Source: Gliomastix tumulicola (taxonomy: Eukaryota > Ascomycota > Sordariomycetes > Hypocreales > Bionectriaceae). From it: 64,000 bases of DNA. The stretch lies in NCBI GenBank assembly GCA_001599755.1, contig BCHX01000001.1:5766001-5830000 (forward strand). The letters run 5' to 3'. Numbering within the stretch: the stretch's first letter is position 1; each line of letters starts with the position of its first letter. Positions 1 through 9,210 of this stretch are shown one piece after another. The position numbers and the translations under genes are program-made. The notes beneath the pieces are model-generated. The model ran no database searches and was not told the DNA's origin. It was given only the letters and a program-made list of their open reading frames with translations.

Positions 1-159
1 TTTTTTGAAGGACTGTGTCAGGGAATCAATCGTTTCGCGGACGGCTGAGGACAGCGGCAGCTCGGAAGCCTTGAATTTTCGTGGTGCGATGCGCGGAGCC
101 GTTTCAGCGCCGCCGAGCTGCAGCCCGAGGGCAGGCTGGGCCGCCGTGGACGCGTCCAT
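1..159 (-). CDS. Probable COMPASS component Shg1-like protein, N-terminal part
   Basis: An open frame starts at the ATG at 159-157 and runs off the left edge of the window, so only the first 53 codons are present. The visible peptide has a short Ala/Gly-rich lead and then the block KFKASELPLSSAVRETID followed by SFKK. From memory this resembles the start of fungal Shg1-type (BOD1/SHG1 domain) proteins, a subunit of the Set1 histone H3K4 methyltransferase complex in the nucleus. That link is an inference from a short stretch; the conserved core of the domain would lie outside the window. No signal peptide or membrane segment is seen. The gene points out of the window and its promoter is the 556-bp interval before the 3' end of ugo1. 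A different nuclear or coiled-coil protein is possible. Confidence 0.5.
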   Translation of the reverse strand, partial: MDASTAAQPALGLQLGGAETAPRIAPRKFKASELPLSSAVRETIDSLTQSFKK

Positions 160-715
160 GGTTGCGGGAGTCGCTCAGAATCGGAAATCGGATTGAATTG
201 GAAGTGACGAGACAGTGAAAGAGTCCCATCAACCTTGCATGCTCGGCATGCCCATCGCAGCGCTCCTTGAGAGCATGGAATGGGAAACGTTGCTGTTGGC
301 CTCGAAAGTGAATTCTTACGAAGGAGAAGAACCAAGTGCCAGCGCGGCCGTGGGGACTCGACTTTCGAGTAACATAATTGCGGGACCGACGCCTGGTCAC
401 GTGCGTTGCTTCGCTTCACCCTCCAACTCATGCAGCAATCTCGGGTCACTGTCGAGTACGAGATACCAATATCGCTTGTCTCAATCACGCTGATTCACAT
501 TAGGATAATCAGTATTAAACACTGAGAGTGGATACGACTAAAACTACCTGCAGAAAAGGTTATTAGATCAAATATGTAGGCGCTTTTGGATATCATAGTT
601 TGTATCATCAGAATCGTAGGGGAGATATCCCAAGCCCGTAACGCCGTGCCCAACAGATGCATCGCTTCCAACTCGCCAAGTTGTACAACAAAAGTCACAT
701 AGCTCTCCCTGAGAA
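160..715. other. Intergenic, 5' side of the Shg1-like gene
   Basis: This 556-bp stretch holds the promoter of the leftmost gene and the 3' flank of ugo1, both on the minus strand. The open frames seen here are short, overlap on both strands and have no family resemblance. The part next to ugo1 (about 490-700) is AT-richer, as expected for a 3' UTR and terminator zone. Confidence 0.6.
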
Positions 716-2295
716 TCAAAACTCGCCCTCACCGCCATTGCCGAAGACACTGGCCATCCAGAGGCCAACGAGACCCCACCAGCTGACCTTCCAGCCGCGC
801 CAGAGACCCTCCACGCCCTGGCCGTTGAGGTAGACGGGGCCGGCCGCCTTGGCTCGTGCCTTGCCCTTCTTACCGGCTGGCTGCTTGCCCGGTGCCTCCC
901 GCTGCCCTTCTGCGGAAGCGATGTGGTACATGGTCCCGACAACACCGTCGTAGCGCCCGACGGGCACGATGGTCTCCATCTTCTGCTCCGCCCCGCCCAG
1001 GGCGCGCACGTACTCCTTAGTGGACAGCACGGCCATGTGGCCGCGACGGAGGACGGTCTCCAGGGGCAGCTTGACGAAAATGGCGGCCGAGGAGGCGCAG
1101 AACTTGGCGACGGAGAACGTCGTCGGTGACACCTGGCTGTCGATCATGAAACGTGTTCGGAGGACCAGGGGCGTCGACAGGGTGAGGATAGGATGCACGA
1201 GGGAGTGGAGGACGGTGGGGAGGAAGACCATAGGGGAGCAGAGGTACGATGGGAGGGATCGGAGGGCGGCTAGCGTTCTGCGCTGGCCTCGTGAGCTTGG
1301 TGTTAGGATGAGTCTGTCGATTTCTGTTAGCTACTTGCGATCCTCTAAAAAAGGGCGTGGGACACGCTTACCTTGTGCGAACAAGATCCAGAGGAGCCAG
1401 AAGTACCCCCGTCGTGACGGCTGCTGCGCCTGCGACGAAGAGTGATGCCCAAGGATAGGGGGACGCAATATCAACCAGGCGATCGATATCGTCCTTCACA
1501 CCCAGATCTGGGACGTTCAGGATGGCGCTCAGGAAGCTGCGAGACCAGTTTTCCAGCAGAGACTGTAGGACTGTGTACAGGAACGCCGCGTTGGACCCTT
1601 TCCATACACCCCAGGCGCCTTCCTTCTGCCAAACCGCTGAAATCACGTTCGTGACCGAGTCGGCGCGTCGGATGTTGAGAAAGTGGTCTGGAATGCCGGG
1701 TTTCTTCGGTAGCCGAGGTGAGCCTAACGGAGAGTCTGATGACATGATTCCGTTTCGGTTTCGAGGATACAACGGTGTGGGTGTATCCTGTACATTCGAT
1801 GTGAAGTAGGCTGGCTCGTCGCCTTCTGAATCCGAGTCTTGGATCTGTCACGTCGTGTAAGTCGATGTACTTATGCGGCAAGCCATCCTCATCACGTATA
1901 CTCACGTCGTATATAGATCCCCCATAGCTGGAAGTTCGCTTCCTGAGCGGTTCCGGTTCCGCTGACAACGCAAGGCTGGCGTTCTCGTCCTGGTCCCTGA
2001 CCTGCAGAATCGTCTTGGCCACCTCGAAGGGCTGCGCCATCAACACGGAGGTGTACTTCCAGACCAGATCATCGACAACCTCCTGCACAGCCTTGATCAC
2101 TGACGGCGACGAGTCGCCCAGATAGCTGTTGTAATCGAGATCCGTCAAGGCATCGCGCGCAGCCGACGCGTAACCGCCCGACGCACTCGTCGCATTCCCA
2201 GCAGTGGTCAGGCCCGGCGCGGGTCGCTCGCCAATCGTCGGCGGGATGTAGTAAGGCCTCAGGGGGTTGACGCCCTCTCTGTGTGTCGTCGACAT
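716..2295 (-). CDS. ugo1: Mitochondrial fusion and transport protein Ugo1
   Basis: Three exons (2295-1906, 1844-1372, 1313-716) join in frame to give 486 residues. The protein is a divergent mitochondrial carrier of the outer membrane that links the fusion GTPases Fzo1 and Mgm1 (family knowledge, yeast Ugo1; SLC25A46 relatives). The N-terminal part has the motif LRPYYIPPTIG and a carrier-like block VLMAQPFEVAKTILQVRDQ. The middle has an acidic linker (DSDSEGDEPAYF) and QKEGAWGVWKGSNAAFLYT, and then the signature PLDLVRTRLILTP, which spans the second splice junction and so confirms it. A second carrier-type signature, KLPLETVLRR, follows. Introns are 61 and 58 nt with GTGAGT and GTAAGC donors. 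For intron 2 the acceptor is the third AG after the branch region; the nearer AG at 1325-1324 would break the frame. It is head-to-head with the Yah1 gene. Confidence 0.9.
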
Positions 2296-2684
2296 GGTGG
2301 GCGGCGAGATGCAGGCGCGAGCATTGGAAGTCTCACTCGCTCCTTTCTTGGAACAAATGGGAAGTCTTGTAGCGTGACTCTTTTTCTGCTTTGCTTTGCT
2401 GATGACGAGATTGAAATCATGCGAATCTCATTAGCTCGGACTTAACCCGGCGAATGAAATTTCCCGGCTGGACCACCGATAAGGACGTTTATCGGAGCTA
2501 GCGCGACAAGGTTCGCTCAGAGATCAAAATCGTGCTCGGAAGTGCGAGCGTCTTGCGACGAACCGACCTTCGGGCCATTGTACTGGTTGAAATACGGTGG
2601 GATTGAGGGTCGTTGGCCTATTCGCTCCTTTATTACTCTGTCGATACTCTTTCTCTGTACGGGTCGTCCCAATCGACATCGCCA
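2296..2684. promoter_or_regulatory. Divergent promoter shared by ugo1 and yah1
   Basis: Only 389 bp separate the start codons of two divergent genes for mitochondrial proteins. No coding sequence fits here. The interval must carry the core promoters and 5' UTRs of both genes. A CT-rich and TTCTTT-rich zone lies on the yah1 side (about 2625-2655). No TATA box is obvious. Confidence 0.6.
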
Positions 2685-3329
2685 ATGTCCACCTCGAAAG
2701 CCTTCACACGGAGCCTGGCACGGCTGCCCAATGCCAGTTGTCGCCAGTCACAGCGTATATGGACTCAAACGAGAATATCTGCGCCTAGCTCCTCGCCGTC
2801 ATCTCTAACTAGCCGATGCGCCCCTTCACTCCGATCTTCATGGGCTGCCAACTCCCTATCCCGAGCCTTCAGCACTACTCCGACGAGACGGCATGGTCAC
2901 ATCAAGGCGCCAAAGGCTGGCGAAGAGTAATGCGGCCCGCCCTCGCAAGCCCACGACGCACCAACCAAAGCTAACAGATATAGGCTCTATGTGACCTTCA
3001 TTGACAAGGAGGGCGAGGAATACAAGTTCGCTGTCTCGGAGGGCGACAATCTCCTCGATATTGCGCAGGCTAACGACCTTGAGATGGAGGGTGCCTGCGG
3101 CGGATCGTGCGCCTGCTCGACATGCCATGTCATCGTGACCGAGGACGACTACTACGACAAGATCCCGGAACCCGAGGACGACGAGAACGATATGCTGGAC
3201 CTCGCTTTCGGCCTAACGGAGACGAGCCGGCTGGGGTGCCAGGTGAAGATGACCAAGGAGCTGGACGGGCTAGTGGTGAAACTGCCGTCGATGACTCGGA
3301 ATCTACAGGCGAGCGATTTCAACGGCTAG
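2685..3329 (+). CDS. yah1: Mitochondrial [2Fe-2S] ferredoxin (adrenodoxin type)
   Basis: Two exons (2685-2926, 2984-3329) give 195 residues; the 57-nt intron interrupts the Glu codon of the motif AGEELYVTFID. Adrenodoxin-type ferredoxins pass electrons from ferredoxin reductase to the iron-sulfur cluster assembly machinery and to heme A synthesis in the mitochondrial matrix. The first 75 or so residues are rich in Ser, Arg and Ala with few acidic residues, as in a matrix targeting presequence. The mature domain shows the cluster ligands in EGACGGSCACSTCHV plus the fourth Cys in SRLGCQV, and the conserved acidic stretch PEPEDDENDMLDLAFGL. Length and all key residues match functional family members. 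The ATG at 2685 is preferred because the upstream in-frame Met at 2613 gives no better presequence and lies in the short promoter. Confidence 0.95.
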
Positions 3330-3534
3330 GTAGTCAATGTACGATAAAAAAATTTATAGGGAGGACTGCGATGTTACGTCGATCTGGCTTGAAAAGAGCA
3401 GACTGTACAATAAGGGCAAGAATTTTGGGAAGAAGACGTTATGATTGTCAGGTACATTATCATCAGAGGGGTATGCCGACCCTAAAATCCCAAACCATAC
3501 TTTTCCGCTCTCCATTACACATGGCACAAATATC

Positions 3535-4470
3535 TCAAGCTTCCTCCAGAGCATTCTTGCTCAGCTTCCCGCCGCCCGAGGCGATGAGGTCGAGGAAACC
3601 CTTCTTGCTCATCTCGTTGACCTTCTCCTCCCGCTTGTCCATGCCTATCACGCCCTCCCTCCTCGCGCCCTTCTCGGCCGACACGGCAGCGACCTGCGCC
3701 GCTCGGACGGCATTGAACAGCCTGACCACACCCCTCTGCGCCACCTTCCGTAGTCTCCTCTCCGTCTCCATGATCTCTGATGTTGATGTCTCGAGCTCTC
3801 CCGTGGTGTCGTTCGTCGTGGCGACGAGGACGTCCTTGACGTGGCCCTTTTCCAACGCCTTCCTCTTCTGATCCCGCATCTGTTTCCGGGCTTTGGCTTC
3901 TAGTGCGCTGTCCATGGCGGCCTTGGAGGCTTCGTGGGCGGCTGCGCTGCGGGCGAGGACCGGGTCTGCTCGCTTATTTGTTGATAGCTTTGTGGAGAGA
4001 ATCTTGGAGAGCGACGTTGCGAAGGCATTGGGGTCGTTGCGCTTGGATTTTGTGCGATTAGCGCTTGTTCCAGGCCCTTCTTCATCGTCGTCGTCCAGTT
4101 CTGAGTCTGATTCGTCGTCGTCGTCGTCGTCTTCCTCCTCCTCGCTCGACCGTGCCTTGACATCGTCCTTTGCAGGCTTCTTCGGTTGCTTGATCCTCAT
4201 GCTCAGTTTAGCCGTCTTTTTCGGCGGCGGTGCAACCTCCTCCTCGTCGCTTGAAGGCTCGTCCCCCGACCCTGAAACGTCTTCGGCTATGGCATTGTGG
4301 ATGTCCTCGTCGTCCGAGTCTAACAAGTTGACGGCCTTGAAGTCGGTCTCCTCCTCGGCCTCGTCTGAGTCGCTGTGGTATTCCTTTTGTCTCCGCTTCA
4401 ACTTCTTGGGAGGGCGTTGTGACTTGAATTTGGCGTCGTGCGACCGCTTCCGGCTTGATGGGGGTGCCAT
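3535..4470 (-). CDS. rrp15: Ribosome biogenesis protein Rrp15
   Basis: A single-exon gene of 311 codons. The frame is open upstream, but the ATG at 4470-4468 (MAPPSSRKRSHD) is the natural start because the preceding codons look like 5' UTR. Rrp15 acts in the nucleolus in maturation of pre-60S ribosomal particles (family knowledge). The N-terminal half is low complexity, with basic clusters (PPKKLKRRQKE) and acidic Asp/Glu/Ser runs coded by long GTC/GAC repeats. The C-terminal half holds the family domain: NDPNAFATSLSKILSTKL, later RDQKRKALEKGHVKDV, then a helical block and GFLDLIASGGGK close to the end. Its 3' end is convergent with yah1, 205 bp away. It lies 221 bp downstream of the sulfatase stop on the same strand. 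Confidence 0.9.
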   Translation of the reverse strand: MAPPSSRKRSHDAKFKSQRPPKKLKRRQKEYHSDSDEAEEETDFKAVNLLDSDDEDIHNAIAEDVSGSGDEPSSDEEEVAPPPKKTAKLSMRIKQPKKPAKDDVKARSSEEEEDDDDDDESDSELDDDDEEGPGTSANRTKSKRNDPNAFATSLSKILSTKLSTNKRADPVLARSAAAHEASKAAMDSALEAKARKQMRDQKRKALEKGHVKDVLVATTNDTTGELETSTSEIMETERRLRKVAQRGVVRLFNAVRAAQVAAVSAEKGARREGVIGMDKREEKVNEMSKKGFLDLIASGGGKLSKNALEEA

Positions 4471-4691
4471 TGTGAGTTGGTATAAAGAGAGAGCAAATAT
4501 GGTGGTGGTATGAGGAGGCTGTAAGAGGTCGGATGCCGTCCTTTGACTTTTTTTTTCTTTGGATCGGGATTGGAGAATAGGTGGGGCACCGATACGGCAA
4601 AGTGGGGCATCGCAACTGACATCCCTCCCTCTCCGTCTTGGACACTCTCTCGTCTTTACTTCCCTCAACTTATTCTTCATAATTAATCAAT

Positions 4692-6515
4692 CTACATAGC
4701 CTTGACTCGGCGCTCAAACCTTGGGATCTCCTTGGTAAACTTCTTCGGGTCATCCCTGGCGCCCTCCTTCCAGTACTCATACTCGATCCAGGCGTTCTCG
4801 GGCATCTGCTCCTCCATGGCCGCCATCCACTGTCCGAGCTCGGGACTCAGCGGGATGACGCCCGTCTCGAGCACGTACTGATCCCACAGCTTCAGCAGAG
4901 CTTTCAGCCTCTCGGGTTCCGCCTCGGCAAGATCATGGATTTCACCTGGGTCCTTGGCCAGGTTGTACAGCTGCCACTTCTCCGGCCCTTTAGGCTTCGG
5001 GATGAAGACGATCTTCCAGTCGCCCTTGCGCACTGCGGCGCGTCCACATGTTTCCCAGCCGTTGATGAAATCCTCTTCATGGATCCGTGACTCTTTCCCG
5101 GTGAGATAGGACACCATAGACTTGCCGCGCATCTCCACGACCTCACGGCCTTGATATGTCGGCGCAGGGTGCTTGACGCCCGCCATTTCGAGGATGGTAG
5201 GTGCCAGATCCATGACCGTTGAGAACTGGTGTGTGATGCTGTTTTTGTCGATGCTACTGTCGAAGAAGCCCGAGGGTGGCTTCATCAGGAATGGGACCCT
5301 GACGCCACCTTCGGTCGTATACGCCTTGTACAATCTGCTGGGTGCTGTGGCAGCCTGCGCCCATCGCGGGCCATACCAAATAAAGGAGTCTCCATTTCCA
5401 AGGTTGTCGATTTGGTTGTTGTAGTACTTCTTCAGGTGCTGGATCATGGAACCCTGGACGATGGGGTAGGTCTCATATGCGGCGCCCTCAGCACCATTGT
5501 CAGACAGGAAGCACACGAAGGTGTTTTCCAACTCTCCAATTTCCTCGAGGTACTGGACAACCTTGCCCACATTAGCATCGATACACTCGACCATACCGGC
5601 AAAAACCTCCATAGCCCGGGCCGAGTTCCGCTTCTCCTCGTCCGTGAGCTCAGACCACTCCTTAACCTCCTCCGCTGATACAGGATGCGGTTCGACATCC
5701 TTCGATACCATGCCGAGATCCTTGAGCCTCTGGAGGCGCTTCTCACGCAGCGCGTCGGGCCCATCATCATACACGCCCCTGTACTTCTTGATATACTCCT
5801 GCGGCGCCTGCAACGGCCAGTGCGGCGCCGTAAAAGGAAGATAGGCAAAGAACGGCCTCTCATCGCCCCCCTCCTTCCGATCCTTGAGATACTGGACCAT
5901 CTTATCCCCATACCCGTCCGAGGAGTACCAACCCTCGGTAAGCTTCCTCACATACTCCCCATCCTCGCTATGCAGTGCAATGACACTCATCGTGAGGAAC
6001 TCAGGCGACGCCTCCCCGGCCTCGAGCTGCGGCTCGTACGCATAGTGATTACTGCAAGCCGGAAGGTGCGCAAAGCTCCTCTCGAACCCGCGAGCCTTGG
6101 GGCTACGCTCGGGTGTCAGGCCCAGGTGCCATTTCCCCGACATCAGGGTCAGGTAGCCCGCGTCCCGTAGAACCTCGGGCAGCGCGACGACGCGCTCGTT
6201 GAGGTAGCCTTCATACCCCGGCATGCCGCGCTGGACGTTGGTCGACATGGTGCCGTTGGGGTCGTTCTGCCCGGAGATGTTGGTCCACTCGACGAGGTTG
6301 CCCAGGCCCGCGATGTGGTGGTCGGTGCCGGTCATGATCATGGCGCGGGAGGGTGAGCATGCTGCTGCCGCGTGGAAGTCGGTGAAGCGGATGCCTTGCT
6401 GCGATAGCTTGTCCAGGTGTGGCGTGTTGATCTCGCCGCCGAACGAGGCTATGTCTGAGAAGCCTAGGTCATCAGCGACGATGACGAGGAAGTTGGGCTG
6501 CTTCTGGGATGCCAT
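4692..6515 (-). CDS. Arylsulfatase (type I sulfatase)
   Basis: A single-exon gene of 607 residues starting at the ATG at 6515-6513. Sulfatases hydrolyse sulfate esters, and in fungi arylsulfatases help recover sulfur. The N-terminus has the metal-binding block NFLVIVADDLGFSD. The active-site motif CSPSR is intact in AAACSPSRAMIMTGT, so its Cys could be converted to formylglycine by whatever fungal system does this. GKWHLG and later FLSDNGAEG are also standard sulfatase blocks. Length is normal for the family. No signal peptide is seen from this start, suggesting a cytosolic enzyme. The frame is open for another 67 codons upstream but has no ATG there; that stretch encodes a strongly hydrophobic segment, so an upstream exon adding a membrane anchor cannot be excluded. 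The substrate is unknown. Confidence 0.88.
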   Translation of the reverse strand: MASQKQPNFLVIVADDLGFSDIASFGGEINTPHLDKLSQQGIRFTDFHAAAACSPSRAMIMTGTDHHIAGLGNLVEWTNISGQNDPNGTMSTNVQRGMPGYEGYLNERVVALPEVLRDAGYLTLMSGKWHLGLTPERSPKARGFERSFAHLPACSNHYAYEPQLEAGEASPEFLTMSVIALHSEDGEYVRKLTEGWYSSDGYGDKMVQYLKDRKEGGDERPFFAYLPFTAPHWPLQAPQEYIKKYRGVYDDGPDALREKRLQRLKDLGMVSKDVEPHPVSAEEVKEWSELTDEEKRNSARAMEVFAGMVECIDANVGKVVQYLEEIGELENTFVCFLSDNGAEGAAYETYPIVQGSMIQHLKKYYNNQIDNLGNGDSFIWYGPRWAQAATAPSRLYKAYTTEGGVRVPFLMKPPSGFFDSSIDKNSITHQFSTVMDLAPTILEMAGVKHPAPTYQGREVVEMRGKSMVSYLTGKESRIHEEDFINGWETCGRAAVRKGDWKIVFIPKPKGPEKWQLYNLAKDPGEIHDLAEAEPERLKALLKLWDQYVLETGVIPLSPELGQWMAAMEEQMPENAWIEYEYWKEGARDDPKKFTKEIPRFERRVKAM

Positions 6516-7164
6516 GGCGTTCGACCCAACAGGTTGGTCAATTTGAGATGAATGAAGTATGAGATATGCCGTCCAAGTCAGAGAAATGGAAAAAGTGAGA
6601 GTGAGGAGAATAAGTTTCAACGCCTGACGTCCATACAGACGGTGATGGTACTTGGCAAGACTCTGGTGTAAGTGCCAGATGGGGTAACGCCCCCGACTAC
6701 CGAGAGTGCCCCTCAACTCTGATCACCACCAGCACCCACAAGCTCTCCATAAGAGAACCTCGCTACTCGTCTACATATGATGTTGGAGCAGCAGACGCGG
6801 GGCAATGGGTTGTATAATTACCCCTCTATACTGAGGAATCTCCGTCAAAACGTAACTTAAGACTCGCTCGGTCAACTAGTAGCTACTCAAAACCGCCTCT
6901 CAATTCAGTAGAAGTCATTGTTATGTAGATATAAGTGTTATTACGGCCTCGTAATATGAAGTGACTGCTAAGAAATGTCGTGTGAAACGACAAGGCAAGA
7001 TGGATCTTGCGTTGAATCCCATGCAAAGAGCTACCTACACCCAATGGAATGATACGATTGTGGCCGTCCGCCAAAGACCTGATAAAAAAAAAACCAGAAC
7101 GCCAGACTGTTGTGAAGCATTACGCAGGCATATCGTGAGATATAGCCCCCTTTTCTCAATTTCT
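6516..7164. other. Intergenic between sulfatase and PhoD-like gene
   Basis: This interval contains the sulfatase promoter (minus strand) and the 3' flank of the PhoD-like gene. Positions 6516-6716 continue the sulfatase frame without a stop but also without an ATG. Positions 6880-7010 are AT-rich. No other coding region is supported. Confidence 0.5.
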
Positions 7165-9210
7165 CTAACCCTTAATCCTAGACCAAAGTGAAGCAAGGGG
7201 GTTCTCATTCTCGCGGGAAGGAGCCTCAACAACATAGTCCCAGCGCTCCTTGCCGTCGATGAAGAGCCGGTACTGCAGGGTGCTCCGCCCCGGGAAGCTT
7301 TCGATGGTGAAAACGCCAAACTTGGACAGCCCGGCAGGAACATACCTAAACTACAGTTAGACCAACAATTCTTTATGTTATAGGCGCTGGTGGATAGACT
7401 TACTTGAGCATGACATCTTCGTCATCCGTCTGTTTATATGTCGGAATAGGGGACGCAAACTGGTTCAAAGGACTCGTGGAAAACTCATGAGCGGCGGCAG
7501 TCTCCGGCCACTTGGAGCCCGGGGGCGGTGGGAACCTGGTGGCTGCAAACTCGTGTCGGTCTCCAGAGAGAATGACGACGCTGTAGCCCTTCGCACCGGC
7601 ATCCCACATAGCCTCGAGGATCTTCTTCCTCTCGGTGAGAAATCCGCCCCAGGTGTCCTTGACGTTGACCGGCCAGTTCTTTGTGAAGGGAATCGACGAT
7701 GCAACAATCTTCCACGAGACTCCATTGGGCTCCGGACGGGCCAGCCAAGCCAGGAAATCAGTGAGCTGCTCCTCGCCGAGCATTGTCTTTTCTTCGTCCT
7801 CGAACGGGAGGTTGTTGCTGGAACGGTAGCTCCGAGTGTCCAGCATGAAGACGCTCACGGGTCCTTGGGTGAACTCAAACCAGGTAGCAGCCTTGCGACG
7901 GCTGAGCGAGCCGGCAATCTGTGCATGGGGTGGGTTGAGATTGGCCTGATAAATGTGCCAAGGCTCAACAGCATTATTATAGATGCCTGTGGTGTTTGAA
8001 GACCAGTCGTTGGAAATCTCGTGATCATCCAGCACGTGGATCCAGCTCAAGTTCTGAGCCACTGCAGCCCAGTCGGGAGAGGCGTAGACCTGGCGGTACT
8101 GCATCCGGTACTCGTCCACCGACTTCCCAAAGCGCTCTGGCACATCAACATAGATAAAGTCGCCCAAAAACAGCATGAACTGGGCTCCCAACTCTGGTAG
8201 CCGGTCCGCCAGGTGACGAAGCCCCGGAATCGCGAGGGGATGATCGAGCGGGTTGTACGGGAAACGAGGCAGGATGCACGACGTCGAGAGGAACGTGAAT
8301 TTGCCATCATTGTACTGGGGCACATGACCAGGCTTGGGCGGCGTAAGGAATTCGCCAGTGTGGTTGTTGGATGTCCTCCATTCGTAGACCCGCTGCTGCG
8401 AGTGAGTGATAGGCACTGTCAGCACTGCAGTGAAGTCAGTCTCGTTGGTCGTCCACCTAACGCCGCCTCCAGTCTGCCAGAGGACATTGTCGAATGGAGG
8501 CTGAGCGTCCTTGATGTGGATCTCGAGTGTCACCGGCATCTTGGTCTGATCGGGTTCGCGGATGAGAAACTTGGCCTCGGTGTGAGAGACATGGCCGAGC
8601 CTGACGAAGGAGAGGTCATCGACGGGGTAAAGCCATCGCGCACGGAAGAGCGCGTCGGCTGTGAGTAGGACTAGGATCACGTTGATGACAAAGGTCAGGA
8701 TTGAAGGCCCGAAGCGCTTGGCGGACGGCGCGCCGTAGGCAAGAATCTTCCACGCAGGCGTGTCGACGTCATCGCGAACCAGAATCTCCTCTTCGAATTT
8801 GACCTCCTTTGTGATGACGGCAGGCGGAGGCAGGACAGCAACCCCGTCCTCAGTCAACAGCGGCGTCTCGGCTTCGACGGTCCTTTGTGAGACAACAGTA
8901 TCTAGTCTCTTGGTGACGACTCGCGGCAGTGTCTCGGTTCGGAGAGTCGCAATATAGGACGGAATGTAGACGGCAAAGAGAGCGAAGACAATGGAGGGGA
9001 AATGCGCCTAGTATGCTGCCAGGTTAGAGCTCCTGCTATTAGATATATGTCTGTTGTCGCATTCGCATACGCACCGGAAACTGGAGACAATGTCAGTCAG
9101 CAGGAAGCAGATAGGGGACGTGTCGAGACGCTTACGAATCTGAAGAACAAAATAGCACTTATCCTGAGGCCAATGGACGAGGCCTTAGCGAGCTTCTGCT
9201 GAATCGGCAT
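7165..9210 (-). CDS. Membrane-anchored PhoD-like metallophosphatase
   Basis: Four exons (9210-9136, 9080-9075, 9007-7404, 7345-7165) give 621 residues in a consistent frame. The second exon is only 6 nt and codes Phe-Pro. It is supported by a pyrimidine-rich TCTCCAG acceptor before it and a GTGCGT donor after it. The N-terminus has two close hydrophobic stretches (about 17-26 and 32-46), and a third membrane helix is SILTFVINVILVLLTA (about 129-147). The rest is a PhoD/purple-phosphatase-like catalytic domain with metal-binding motifs LGDFIYVD (about 309), LDDHEISNDW (about 354) and SGDRHEF (about 508). Such enzymes are phosphomonoesterases or phosphodiesterases with two metal ions; the substrate of this fungal subgroup is not known to me. 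The catalytic domain should lie outside the cytosol. The last intron splits the Lys codon of KYVPAGLSKFG. Confidence 0.87.

Noticed and set aside
1324..1325. Nearest AG as acceptor of ugo1 intron 2
   Set aside because: It shifts the frame by one base and destroys the carrier signature; the AG at 1315-1314 gives PLDLVRTRLILTP.
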